A DNA stretch of 16,243 nt from an uncultured Lachnospiraceae bacterium (GCA_910588295.1 CAJUQO010000071.1:1-16243), one strand, 5' to 3'. Numbered from the stretch's first letter, positions 7,376 through 14,608 are shown. Translations and numbers: made by a program. Notes: generated by a model from the sequence alone, not told the origin.

Positions 7376-7405
7376 GGCGGCGGGGATTGACAAGCCGCCT
7401 TTAAT
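7376..7405 (+). terminator. Weak candidate terminator after the CarD-family gene
   Basis: GGCGGC (7376-7381) and GCCGCC (7394-7399) form a 6-bp stem with a 12-nt loop, followed by TTTAAT. The U-tract is short, so termination may be partial. Confidence 0.4.
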
Positions 7406-7449
7406 GTATTAAATTATTGTTAGTGAATTGCACAAAAAAGGTTGATTAA

Positions 7450-7467
7450 TGCCAGTGAAAACTGGCA
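7450..7467. repeat. Perfect 7-bp inverted repeat with GAAA loop upstream of malQ
   Basis: TGCCAGT GAAA ACTGGCA lies about 55 bp before malQ. As RNA it would be a compact hairpin with a GNRA tetraloop; as DNA it could be an operator. There is no T-run after it, so it is probably not a terminator. No function is proven. Confidence 0.45.
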
Positions 7468-7521
7468 CTATTTATGCCCTGATGATGCAGTTTCTGAAAA
7501 ACAACCCCTCTGGAGGAAATG

Positions 7522-9012
7522 ATGAAAAGAGCAAGTGGATTATTGCTTCCGATCACGAGCCTGCCTTCGCCCTACGGTATCGGTTCGTTATCAAAAGAAG
7601 CATATGAGTTTGTGGACAAGCTGGTAAAGGCCGGGCAGCGCTACTGGCAGATACTGCCTTTAGGTCCCACGGGATACGGGGATTCACCGTACCAGGCCTT
7701 TTCTACTTTTGCGGGCAGTCCTTACCTGATTGATCTGGAAGCGCTGGTGGAGGAAGGACTTCTGACCCGGGAGGAATGCGAGGCCTGTGATCTCGGCGAT
7801 AATCCCAATTATGTGGATTACAACAAACAGTATACCAATCGCATGCCGCTGCTGATGCAGGCGTATAAGCGCAGCAGGATAGGGGAGAAGCCGGAATTCC
7901 AGCAGTTTGTAAAGGAAAATGAGTGGTGGCTCAAAGACTATGCTCTATACATGGGTGTGAAAAAGCGCTTTAAGGGCCTGTCCTGGAGCGACTGGGCCCA
8001 GGATATCCGTCTGCGCTGGGGATATTCCCTGGATTACTATTATAGAGAGTGCGCCGAGGAGATCGAGTTCCGGGAATTCCTGCAGTTTGAATTTTATAAA
8101 CAGTGGACGAAATTAAAAAAGTATGCCAATGATAAGGGGATTCAGATCATTGGAGACCTTCCGATCTATGTGTCTTTCGACAGCGCCGACGCGTGGGCCC
8201 ACCCGCAGCTTTTCCAGTTTGACGAGGAGAATTATCCAGTGGCGGTGGCCGGTGTTCCGCCGGATGCCTTTTCCGATACGGGGCAGCTCTGGGGCAATCC
8301 GCTGTACCGGTGGGATTACCACAGAGGCAACGGATATGAGTGGTGGATCAGCCGTATGCGCCATGCCTATCAGCTGTATGACGTGGTGCGTATCGACCAT
8401 TTCCGCGGCTTTGACGAATATTTCTCCGTCCCTTACGGTTCGGCCACGGCGGCAAACGGCCACTGGGAGAAGGGGCCGGGGCTGGAACTTTTTGAGGCTA
8501 TGAAGCGGGCCTTAGGGGAGCGGAAGCTGATTGCCGAGGATCTGGGCGTGATTACGCCGTCGGTGGAAAAGCTGGTGTGTGACAGCGGTTTTCCGAATAT
8601 GCGGGTGCTGGAATTCGGGTTCGAGCCGGATGAACCCAACTGCCCCCATATGCCCCATCGTTTTGACACGAACTGCGTGGTGTATACCGGCACCCATGAC
8701 AATGAGACACTGGTGGGCTGGTACAGGAACCTGTCCCCGAAACGGCGCAAATATGTACAGGAATATCTCCAACATGCCTGCGGCAGACAGGACGCTCTCC
8801 ATTGGGACATTATCCGGCTGGCCATGATGAGCAGCGCTAATCTGTGCATATTCCCGCTGCAGGATATACTGGCCAGGGGCAATGAGGCGAGGATGAATCA
8901 TCCCTCGACCTTGGGCACCAACTGGCAGTGGCGCGTCAGGAAAGGAGAGTTTACTGAAGAACGGATAGAGAAGCTTCGCCGTATGACGGAGTACAGCTAC
9001 CGCCTCGAATAA
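7522..9012 (+). CDS. malQ: 4-alpha-glucanotransferase (amylomaltase, GH77)
   Basis: MalQ transfers segments of alpha-1,4-glucan between maltodextrins and releases glucose, serving maltose or glycogen metabolism in the cytoplasm. The protein is 496 aa, normal for compact bacterial GH77 enzymes. Catalytic signatures are RIDHFRGF (nucleophile Asp292), IAEDLG (acid/base Glu339), and THDNETLVGWY (Asp393). The N-terminal SLPSPYGIG and WQILPLGPTGYGDSPYQAF are typical too. Two ATGs are adjacent: 7519 is only two bases after GGAGG (7512-7516), while 7522 is five bases away, so I prefer 7522; 7519 would add one Met. There are no glycogen genes beside it. A 7-bp hairpin lies in its upstream region. Confidence 0.95.
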   Translation: MKRASGLLLPITSLPSPYGIGSLSKEAYEFVDKLVKAGQRYWQILPLGPTGYGDSPYQAFSTFAGSPYLIDLEALVEEGLLTREECEACDLGDNPNYVDYNKQYTNRMPLLMQAYKRSRIGEKPEFQQFVKENEWWLKDYALYMGVKKRFKGLSWSDWAQDIRLRWGYSLDYYYRECAEEIEFREFLQFEFYKQWTKLKKYANDKGIQIIGDLPIYVSFDSADAWAHPQLFQFDEENYPVAVAGVPPDAFSDTGQLWGNPLYRWDYHRGNGYEWWISRMRHAYQLYDVVRIDHFRGFDEYFSVPYGSATAANGHWEKGPGLELFEAMKRALGERKLIAEDLGVITPSVEKLVCDSGFPNMRVLEFGFEPDEPNCPHMPHRFDTNCVVYTGTHDNETLVGWYRNLSPKRRKYVQEYLQHACGRQDALHWDIIRLAMMSSANLCIFPLQDILARGNEARMNHPSTLGTNWQWRVRKGEFTEERIEKLRRMTEYSYRLE

Positions 9013-9153
9013 GCGGTACGCGGCAGAATGAGGCGTCAGGCATTTTATTTGACATGTATGCGAAATGGCTGCTGATGGCAGACCTTTTGTATTGTATCCT
9101 TGTGACCCAAAATGTAGAGAAATAAGACCGATAGATAAAGGAGCAGAAAATAC

Positions 9154-9627
9154 ATGAGAGAACGACCGGTTGTGATAAACGAATTGGACACCATTGACTA
9201 TCAGATCATTTATATGCTGCAGAAGAATGCCAGAGCGTCGGCAAAGGAAATTTCCGACCGGGTAATGCTTTCCTCCACGGCGGTGGCGGCGAGGATCGAC
9301 AGGCTGATGCAGCGGGGAATCATTACCGGATTTACAGTCCGTCTGGATGCCGGAAATCTGGGCTATAAGGTGAAGGCTTTTATCAGCCAGAAACTGGATT
9401 GGCGGCAGAAAGAAGCATTTTATTCGATGATACAGGATACGCCCAATGTGATGGGCTGCCACAGCGTGACGGGAGAGTACGATATTTTAGTGGAAGCGAT
9501 TTTCAGGGATACGGTGGAGCTGGATGCCTTTATCGGCAGCCTGCAGCCTTTCGGCCCCACAAAGACCCGGATCGTATTCTCCTCGGCGGTGGACTACCGG
9601 GAGGAGTATATACGGACGATGGAGTAA
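9154..9627 (+). CDS. Lrp/AsnC-family transcriptional regulator
   Basis: The 157-aa protein has the two-part Lrp/AsnC form. An N-terminal winged helix-turn-helix occupies about residues 8-62 (LDTIDYQIIYMLQKNARASA, then an SSTAVAARIDRLMQRGII recognition region). A C-terminal RAM/AsnC ligand-binding domain follows at about 70-150, with the characteristic GCHSVTGEYDILVEA (101-115). Such proteins sense amino acids or other small molecules and form dimers or octamers. The ATG at 9154 has AAGGAG ten bases upstream. Thirty-nine bases after its stop the TcdA-like gene begins, so they may be co-transcribed. The ligand is not evident; nothing nearby points to one specific amino acid. Confidence 0.9.
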   Translation: MRERPVVINELDTIDYQIIYMLQKNARASAKEISDRVMLSSTAVAARIDRLMQRGIITGFTVRLDAGNLGYKVKAFISQKLDWRQKEAFYSMIQDTPNVMGCHSVTGEYDILVEAIFRDTVELDAFIGSLQPFGPTKTRIVFSSAVDYREEYIRTME

Positions 9628-9666
9628 TGGCCGTATTGCGTGCCGCAGGAAAAGGTGGAGGGCCGG

Positions 9667-10383
9667 ATGGAAGATCAATTTTCGAGAACCCGGATGCTTC
9701 TGGGGGATGAGGGAATGGGACGGCTTAAGAAAGCCCGGGTGGCCGTGTTCGGGATCGGCGGCGTGGGCGGCTACGCGTCGGAGGCGCTGGCGAGAAGCGG
9801 CGTGGGCGCTTTGGAGCTGGTCGATAAGGATACGGTCAGCATAAGCAATCTGAATCGACAGATCACCGCCTTGCACAGTAGCGTCGGCCGTTATAAAACC
9901 GAGGTGATGAAAGAACGCATCCTCGATATCTGCCCCGGGACGGAGGTGGCGGTTCACAATTGCTTTTTTCTGCCGGAAAATGCGGGGCAGTTTGACTTTT
10001 CCCGGTATTCCTATGTCGTGGATGCGGTGGATACGGTAACAGCCAAGCTGGAGATCATTCTGCGGGCGAAAGCGGCGGGCGTGCCGGTGATCAGCGCCAT
10101 GGGAGCGGGAAATAAGCTGGATCCCGCCCGGTTTCAGGTGACGGACGTCTACAGCACCGAGATGTGCCCTTTGGCGAAGGTGATGCGGCGGGAGCTGAAA
10201 AAGAGGGGGGTAGAGAACCTGAAAGTGGTGTATTCACCGGAGCCGCCCCGGACTCCTCTTGAGGCGGCGCATGAAGAGCCGGGGCGCCGTGCCGTGCCGG
10301 GCAGCACGGCTTTCGTGCCGCCGGTGGCAGGGCTCATATTGGCCGGTGAGGTGATCCGTGATTTGGTGGAGGTAAGGCTATGA
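9667..10383 (+). CDS. tcdA: tRNA threonylcarbamoyladenosine dehydratase (TcdA/CsdL-like, ThiF/E1 superfamily)
   Basis: TcdA uses ATP to cyclise t6A at position 37 of ANN-decoding tRNAs into ct6A. The ATG at 9667 is chosen because GGAGG (9657-9661) sits five bases upstream; a GTG at 9640 is also in frame. This gives 238 aa, slightly shorter than the 268-aa E. coli protein. It has the ThiF-type nucleotide-binding loop GIGGVGGYASEALARSG (29-45) and the DKDTVSISNLNRQ motif (53-65). The YSPEPP segment (189-194) and the PGSTAFVPPVAGL tail (211-223) are typical of the TcdA subgroup and not of MoeB or ThiF. The stop overlaps the start of the Rrf2 gene by four bases, so the two are translationally coupled. 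Confidence 0.88.
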   Translation: MEDQFSRTRMLLGDEGMGRLKKARVAVFGIGGVGGYASEALARSGVGALELVDKDTVSISNLNRQITALHSSVGRYKTEVMKERILDICPGTEVAVHNCFFLPENAGQFDFSRYSYVVDAVDTVTAKLEIILRAKAAGVPVISAMGAGNKLDPARFQVTDVYSTEMCPLAKVMRRELKKRGVENLKVVYSPEPPRTPLEAAHEEPGRRAVPGSTAFVPPVAGLILAGEVIRDLVEVRL

Positions 10384-10814
10384 AAATATCGACAAAAGGG
10401 CGCTATGCCCTGCGGCTGATGCTGGATCTGGCCATGCATCAGGAGGGAGACCCGGTGCGGATCAAAGATATAGCGGCCAGACAGGATATATCCGCAAAAT
10501 ACCTGGAGCAGATCGTGTCCGTGTTGGTCAAGGCGAAATATGTGCGCAGCGTCCGCGGCCCCCAGGGCGGGTATCATCTGGCGAAGAAGCCGGAGGAATA
10601 TACGGCGGGATCCATCATTGCCCTGATCGAAGGGGATCTGTCCCCGGTGAGCTGCCTGGAGGATGAGGTGAACCGCTGTCCCCGGCAGTCGGTCTGCGTG
10701 ACCCTCCGCCTGTGGAAAGAGCTTGACCAGGCCATCCACGAGGTGCTGGATCGATATACCCTGGCGGATATGATGGAGTGGCAGATGGAGCTGGCGGGGG
10801 ATTTTGTGATCTGA
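10380..10814 (+). CDS. Rrf2-family regulator with three IscR-like cysteines
   Basis: The 144-aa protein begins MKISTKGRYALRLMLDLA, the standard Rrf2/IscR start. It has a winged helix (about residues 2-65, with RGPQGGYHLAKKPEEY as the wing). Three cysteines, Cys92, Cys100 and Cys106, lie in the region where IscR holds its 2Fe-2S cluster (IscR uses three Cys and a His), so it may sense iron-sulfur status. CymR-type cysteine regulators of the same family lack these residues. The ATG overlaps the tcdA stop and follows GGAGG. In many clostridia this gene is followed by iscS and iscU; here the next genes are the feo operon after a 300-bp gap, so control of iron uptake is a possible but unproven job. 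Confidence 0.88.
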   Translation: MKISTKGRYALRLMLDLAMHQEGDPVRIKDIAARQDISAKYLEQIVSVLVKAKYVRSVRGPQGGYHLAKKPEEYTAGSIIALIEGDLSPVSCLEDEVNRCPRQSVCVTLRLWKELDQAIHEVLDRYTLADMMEWQMELAGDFVI

Positions 10815-11031
10815 CAGCCAGGCGGAGGGATCAGGATGATTTCCTGCTCCTATTGTACACGGATGCCTCAGAACTTCAGCGCTTCAATCAAAACCGTGAT
10901 AGCATCCGTGTTGTCTAAGCCGATGGTATCCGGTAAATTTTGGGTTCATCCTATATCGCCTTTCGTTCAGGTAAAAAAGCCTTTGGATACATTATCCTGT
11001 CAGACCTCTGGAAAAATACAAATAAATGAAA
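10815..11031 (+). other. Gene-poor interval between the Rrf2 gene and the feo promoter
   Basis: I see no recognisable protein here. A possible 85-codon ORF (10836-11093) has a GGAGGG site before its ATG, but its sequence resembles nothing I know and it runs through the feo promoter. The clearest structure is a perfect 10-bp inverted repeat, ACACGGATGC (10857-10866) and GCATCCGTGT (10902-10911), with a 35-nt spacer. The DNA becomes AT-rich toward the feo promoter. Confidence 0.4.
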
Positions 11032-11039
11032 TTAGGCTA

Positions 11040-11068
11040 TTGCAATTCGAATTAGTTTATGCTAATAT
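11040..11068 (+). promoter_or_regulatory. Likely promoter of the feo operon
   Basis: TTGCAA (11040-11045) and TAATAT (11063-11068) have a 17-bp spacer. The predicted start is near 11075, about 38 nt before the first feoA. The -10 lies within a metal-repressor-like palindrome. Confidence 0.55.
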
Positions 11069-11070
11069 AT
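11052..11070. promoter_or_regulatory. DtxR/IdeR-like operator overlapping the feo -10 element
   Basis: TTAGTTTATGCTAATATAT agrees at 14 of 19 positions with the DtxR/IdeR-type site TTAGGTTAGSCTAACCTAA, including the inner TTAG...CTAA arms. A further half-site, TTAGGCTA, is at 11032-11039. It lies across the -10, a good place for iron-dependent repression of ferrous iron uptake. The repressor is inferred, not seen here; a Fur-type site is not evident. Confidence 0.45.
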
Positions 11071-11112
11071 GTGCCGAGGTTAGAAAACGCTAATGAAAGT
11101 GAGGTCAAACAA

Positions 11113-11322
11113 ATGCCTTTGACGATGGCGAAGACGGGTGAGGTCTATGTGATCAAGCGAGTGGGCGGTAAAGAAGAAACCCGCAAATTTCTGGAGAGCC
11201 TTGGCTTTACCGGTGGCTGTTTTGTGACGGTGGTCAACGAAATCGGCGGCAATCTGATCGTGAACATCCGTGATTCCCGTGTGGCCATCAATAAGGAAAT
11301 GGCCTGCAAGATTCTGGTGTGA
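11113..11322 (+). CDS. feoA: FeoA-family protein (first copy)
   Basis: FeoA is a small SH3-like cytoplasmic protein needed for FeoB-driven ferrous iron import. I use the ATG at 11113, with GTGAGG about nine bases upstream; an in-frame upstream extension from 11059 lies within the promoter and is unlikely. The 69-aa product starts MPLTMAKTGEVYVIKRVGGK. It has the FeoA features SLGFTGGCFVTVVNE and a closing RVAINKEMACKILV strand. It is the first gene of feoA-feoA-feoB. Between it and the second feoA is a 6-bp GC hairpin with a CTGA loop (11329-11344) and no U-tract, which might affect mRNA stability or the relative yields. Two single-domain FeoA proteins before one FeoB is a common arrangement in clostridia. 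Confidence 0.9.
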   Translation: MPLTMAKTGEVYVIKRVGGKEETRKFLESLGFTGGCFVTVVNEIGGNLIVNIRDSRVAINKEMACKILV

Positions 11323-11382
11323 CCCCTAGCCGGGCTGACCCGGCAGCAGGAATGCTATTATAGAGAACAGGAGGAGAGGATC

Positions 11383-11601
11383 ATGACGCTCAAGCAGGTA
11401 AAAGTCGGTTCCACAGTGAAGGTGGCCCGGTTGACCGGCCAGGGTGCGGTCAAAAGAAGGATCATGGATATGGGCATCACGAAGGGCGTGGAAGTATATG
11501 TCCGTAAAGTGGCTCCCTTAGGCGATCCGGTGGAGGTTACAGTGCGCGGTTACGAGCTTTCTTTGAGAAAAGCCGACGCGGAAATGATAGAGGTAGAGTA
11601 G
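11383..11601 (+). CDS. feoA: FeoA-family protein (second copy)
   Basis: This 72-aa SH3-like protein begins MTLKQVKVGSTVKVARLTGQ. It has the family pattern of GAVKRRIMDMGITKGVEVYV, then VAPLGDPVEVTVRGYELSLRK and a MIEVE end. This GDPxEVxVRGYxLSLR form is closer to the FeoA consensus than the first copy, so this may be the main FeoB partner and the first a divergent one. A good GGAGGAGAGG ribosome site precedes the ATG. feoB starts 14 bases after its stop, which supports one transcript and linked translation. It probably acts at the membrane face of FeoB; its exact biochemical role is still debated for the family. Confidence 0.93.
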   Translation: MTLKQVKVGSTVKVARLTGQGAVKRRIMDMGITKGVEVYVRKVAPLGDPVEVTVRGYELSLRKADAEMIEVE

Positions 11602-11615
11602 GAGGAGAGATCAAC

Positions 11616-14006
11616 ATGGCGATTAAAATTGCTCTTGCGGGTAATCCGAACAGCGGTAAGACTACGCTGTTTAACGCGCTGACCGGCTCCAATCAGTTTG
11701 TGGGAAACTGGCCCGGCGTGACCGTGGAAAAAAAGGAAGGTAAATTAAAGGGGCATAAGGATGTGAGAATCATCGACCTGCCTGGAATTTATTCTTTGTC
11801 ACCCTACACATTGGAAGAGGTGGTGGCCAGGAATTATCTGATCACGGAGAGGCCCGATGCGATCCTGAATATCATCGACGGTACGAATCTGGAGAGAAAC
11901 CTGTACCTGACCACCCAGCTTGTGGAGCTGGGAATCCCGGTGGTGTGTGCCGTCAACATGATGGATCTGGTCAATAAAAACGGAGACAAACTGAACACCG
12001 CGCAGTTGGCCAAGGAGCTGAACTGCAAAGTGGTGGAGATTTCCGCCCTCAAAGGCGACGGCGTGATGGAGGCCGCCGGCGAGGCGGTGAAAGCGGCCCA
12101 GTCCAGGGAGCCCATGGTTCCGAATCATGAGTTTTCCGGCTGCGTGGAGCATGCCATTGCCCACATTGAGGAGGCGGTGGTTCACGATCTGCCGGAGGCG
12201 CAGCAGAGATGGTATGCCATCAAGCTGTTTGAGCGGGACGAGAAGATCCAGCAGCAGCTATCCGTGGATCAGGATAAACTGGCCCATATTGAGAAAGATA
12301 TCCAGGCCTGTGAGAAGGAGATGGATGACGACGCGGAGAGCATCATTACCAACGAGCGTTACGTCTATATTTCTTCTATTATTTCCGGCTGCTGCCAGAA
12401 GAATAAGAGCAGCGATGGCTTGACGGTTTCCGATAAGATTGATAAAGTAGTGACAAACCGTATTCTGGCGTTGCCGATCTTCGCTTTGGTGATGTGGCTG
12501 GTGTATTACATATCGGTGACAACGGTGGGTACCTATGCTACGGACTGGGCCAATGACGGCGTGTTCGGCGACGGCTGGCACCTGTTTGCCATCGGTTCCG
12601 CCGATTACGGAGATGCCGTGGAGGACTTCTCCCGGGCAGATCAGATTGTGGCTGCCGTAGAAGAAGGCCAGGCCAGCGTAGAGATCCTCGATGAGGAAGG
12701 CGAAACAGTAGAGACCATGGAGATCTCAGAACAGGCTGCGGCGGACGCCCAGACCCTGGTGGATGCGGGTGAGCCGGATCCGGCCAATTACGGTATCTGG
12801 GTGCCCGGTGTACCGGTGATCCTGGAGAGCGGACTGGATGCGGTCGGCTGTGCTGACTGGCTGAAGGGTCTGGTGCTTGACGGAATCGTAGCCGGTGTGG
12901 GCGCGGTGTTGGGCTTTGTACCTCAGATGCTGGTACTGTTTATCTTCCTGGCCTTTTTGGAGGCCTGCGGCTATATGGCCCGCGTGGCGTTTATCATGGA
13001 TCGTATTTTCCGCCGCTTCGGGCTTTCCGGTAAATCCTTTATCCCGATCCTGATCGGAACGGGCTGCGGTGTTCCCGGCGTCATGGCCTCCCGTACCATC
13101 GAGAATGAGCGGGATCGCCGGATGACGGTTATAACCACTACTTTTATCCCCTGCGGGGCAAAGCTGCCGATCATCGGCCTGATTGCCGGCGCGGTATTCG
13201 GCGGCGCGGCCTGGGTGGCTCCGGTTTCCTATTTTATCGGTATGGCGGCCATCATTGTGTCCGGCATCATTTTGAAGAAAACGAAGATGTTCGCCGGCGA
13301 TCCGGCTCCCTTTGTCATGGAGCTTCCGGCTTACCATATGCCCACCGTGGTCAATGTGCTTCGGAGCATGTGGGAGAGGGGCTGGTCCTTTATCAAAAAG
13401 GCCGGTACGATCATCCTCCTGTCAACGATTCTGGTATGGTTTACCTCCAGTTATGGTTTTGTTGACGGCGGTTTCGGCGCGGTGGATATGGAGAACAGTA
13501 TCCTGGCGGCCATCGGCCACGGATTCGCCTGGATCTTTACCCCGCTGGGCTGGGGCGAGTGGAGAGCTGCCGTGGGCGCGATCACGGGCCTGGTGGCGAA
13601 GGAGAACGTGGTAGGTACCTTTGGTATTCTCTTTGGCGGCCTGGAGGAAGTGGCCGAGAACGGCGACGAGATCTGGTCGGCCGTGGCGGCGGCGTTCCCG
13701 CCGGCGGCAGCCCTTTCTTTCCTGGTGTTTAACCTGCTATGCGCACCCTGCTTCGCGGCTATGGGCGCTATCAAGCGGGAGATGAATAACGGAAAATGGT
13801 TTGCTTTTGCCATCGCCTATCAGTGTGTGTTTGCCTGGCTGGCGGCGCTGGTAGTGTATCAGATCGGTTCCCTGATCCTGAACGGAACTTTCGGGATCGG
13901 CGTGGTTGTAGCTGTAGTGGTAGTTGGATTCTTTGTGTATATGCTGGTGAGAAAACCCCGCGAGGGGCAGGCGCAGAGCGTGTCTGCGGTGAGCGCGAGG
14001 GGATAA
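11616..14006 (+). CDS. feoB: Ferrous iron transport protein B
   Basis: FeoB imports Fe(II) across the cytoplasmic membrane. The 796-aa protein has an N-terminal G domain: G1 GNPNSGKTT (9-17), G3 DLPG (54-57), G4 NMMD (114-117), G5 SALKGDG (143-149). A helical GDI-like region follows to about 275. The membrane part starts at about 282 and includes the two Gate regions, with conserved cysteines in GTGCGVPG (481-488), FIPCGAKLP (510-518) and LLCAPCFAAMGA (708-719). Between the first and second membrane segments is a loop of about 80 residues (320-400), very acidic, with short repeats of Glu/Asp, that most FeoB proteins lack or have much shorter. The start has GGAGGAGA nearby. It is the third gene of the feo operon, probably iron-repressed. 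Confidence 0.97.
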   Translation: MAIKIALAGNPNSGKTTLFNALTGSNQFVGNWPGVTVEKKEGKLKGHKDVRIIDLPGIYSLSPYTLEEVVARNYLITERPDAILNIIDGTNLERNLYLTTQLVELGIPVVCAVNMMDLVNKNGDKLNTAQLAKELNCKVVEISALKGDGVMEAAGEAVKAAQSREPMVPNHEFSGCVEHAIAHIEEAVVHDLPEAQQRWYAIKLFERDEKIQQQLSVDQDKLAHIEKDIQACEKEMDDDAESIITNERYVYISSIISGCCQKNKSSDGLTVSDKIDKVVTNRILALPIFALVMWLVYYISVTTVGTYATDWANDGVFGDGWHLFAIGSADYGDAVEDFSRADQIVAAVEEGQASVEILDEEGETVETMEISEQAAADAQTLVDAGEPDPANYGIWVPGVPVILESGLDAVGCADWLKGLVLDGIVAGVGAVLGFVPQMLVLFIFLAFLEACGYMARVAFIMDRIFRRFGLSGKSFIPILIGTGCGVPGVMASRTIENERDRRMTVITTTFIPCGAKLPIIGLIAGAVFGGAAWVAPVSYFIGMAAIIVSGIILKKTKMFAGDPAPFVMELPAYHMPTVVNVLRSMWERGWSFIKKAGTIILLSTILVWFTSSYGFVDGGFGAVDMENSILAAIGHGFAWIFTPLGWGEWRAAVGAITGLVAKENVVGTFGILFGGLEEVAENGDEIWSAVAAAFPPAAALSFLVFNLLCAPCFAAMGAIKREMNNGKWFAFAIAYQCVFAWLAALVVYQIGSLILNGTFGIGVVVAVVVVGFFVYMLVRKPREGQAQSVSAVSARG

Positions 14007-14163
14007 TTGCCAGATTGGCGGCGGCCTGGGACAGATCCCGGGCTGTCCGAATCGTTTTGCATCGGATGTAAGCCGTCGGCGGCGGAGGCTGCAGACATCC
14101 TGAACAGATATATACCCGCGGGAGAATCACAATGCCCGCGAGCATAGAAAGGTGTGGTGAATC
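14007..14163 (+). other. Spacer between feoB and the small Cys-rich gene
   Basis: This 157-bp spacer has no recognisable coding sequence. It holds an imperfect inverted repeat, CCCGCGGG near 14116 and CCCGCG near 14135, just before the ribosome site of the next gene. No U-tract follows, so transcription from feoB probably continues into the small gene. Confidence 0.4.
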
Positions 14164-14301
14164 GTGACTTTGGGGACTGTATTTGTGGGAGCTCTGGTAC
14201 TGGGGGCGGCAGGATTGGCCCTGCGGAGCATTATCAAAGACAAGAAAAGCGGCAAGGCCCTCTGCGGAGGGGATTGCAGTAAGTGCCACGGCTGCCATTA
14301 G
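14164..14301 (+). CDS. FeoB-associated Cys-rich membrane protein
   Basis: This 45-residue gene starts at GTG 14164, directly after an in-frame stop at 14158, with AAAGG (14148-14152) about 11 bases upstream. The protein has one N-terminal membrane helix (TLGTVFVGALVLGAAGLAL), then a basic stretch (RSIIKDKKSGK). It ends in four cysteines arranged C-x3-C-x2-C-x2-C, with two histidines close to the end (GDCSKCHGCH). This matches the FeoB-associated Cys-rich membrane protein family found after feoB in Firmicutes, whose role is unknown; metal binding is an inference from the Cys/His cluster. Its stop codon lies in the loop of the following terminator, so the last codons form one arm of the stem. 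Confidence 0.85.
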   Translation: MTLGTVFVGALVLGAAGLALRSIIKDKKSGKALCGGDCSKCHGCH

Positions 14302-14323
14302 GGCAGCCGTTTTTACATTTTTT
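14289..14323 (+). terminator. Terminator of the feo operon
   Basis: CGGCTGCC (14289-14296) and GGCAGCCG (14302-14309) form a perfect 8-bp stem with a 5-nt loop, followed by TTTTT, AC and a second T-run. The 5' arm is part of the small Cys-rich gene and its TAG is in the loop. Confidence 0.85.
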
Positions 14324-14431
14324 TGCAAAATGGGAGATGAATGAAACCAGATAAGGAGAAAACTCAAAATTGTGTTTAAGACAGCAGACACAACAAAGTG
14401 GAGTGAATATCTGATTTGGAGGAATAACAAA

Positions 14432-14548
14432 ATGGCAAAATCATTATTTGAGGAATTGGGCGGCAAATACGAGCGGCAAGGCGATTATCTAATACCATGC
14501 ATAGTTTTACCCGCTGAAAAGGAACAGCCGATAGGCACATGGGGGTGA
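14432..14548 (+). pseudogene. tnpV: TnpV-like transposon protein, N-terminal part, broken by a stop
   Basis: From the ATG at 14432, which has a good TTGGAGGA site upstream, the frame reads MAKSLFEELGGKYERQGDYL and then IPCIVLPAEKEQPIGTWG before TGA at 14546-14548. This is the N-terminus of TnpV proteins (about 110-130 aa) carried by Tn4451-like and related elements in clostridia; their function is not well known. The next expected TnpV residues (RHL, then KQY, then TYTNLLTSGKLNAYL-like) reappear in the same frame after a 57-nt insert, at about 14603-14684, now joined to a MarR protein. The sequence is AT-rich, unlike the feo genes before it. This is a dead transposon gene. Confidence 0.65.
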
Positions 14549-14602
14549 GCGAGTGCCAGTGGCACTCAAGCTGCGAACCGACCGAGCCGACAGGCGAGAA
14601 AG
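14546..14602 (+). other. 57-nt GC-rich in-frame insert in tnpV with a 17-bp palindrome
   Basis: This segment separates two consecutive parts of TnpV. It is richer in GC than its surroundings, begins with an in-frame TGA, and contains the palindrome GAGTGCCA G TGGCACTC (14551-14567). Its length is a multiple of three, so both sides stay in one frame. The exact ends are uncertain by a few bases because the ancestral sequence is inferred. Confidence 0.5.
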
Positions 14603-14608
14603 CGGCAT

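Noticed and set aside
7450..7467. The upstream malQ hairpin as a terminator
   Set aside because: The stem is short and followed by CTATTTATG without a T-run; listed only as an inverted repeat.
9049..9077. A perfect TTGACA that might be a -35 for the Lrp gene
   Set aside because: No acceptable -10 lies 16-18 bp downstream, so I do not call a promoter here.
8512..9462. A 316-codon minus-strand ORF spanning the end of malQ and the Lrp gene
   Set aside because: It covers two well-supported genes and the gap between them on the opposite strand and shows no recognisable family features.
10836..11093. An 85-codon ORF with a GGAGGG site before its ATG
   Set aside because: It has no recognisable motif, runs through the feo promoter and operator-like site, and ends just before feoA; kept only as part of the description of this interval.
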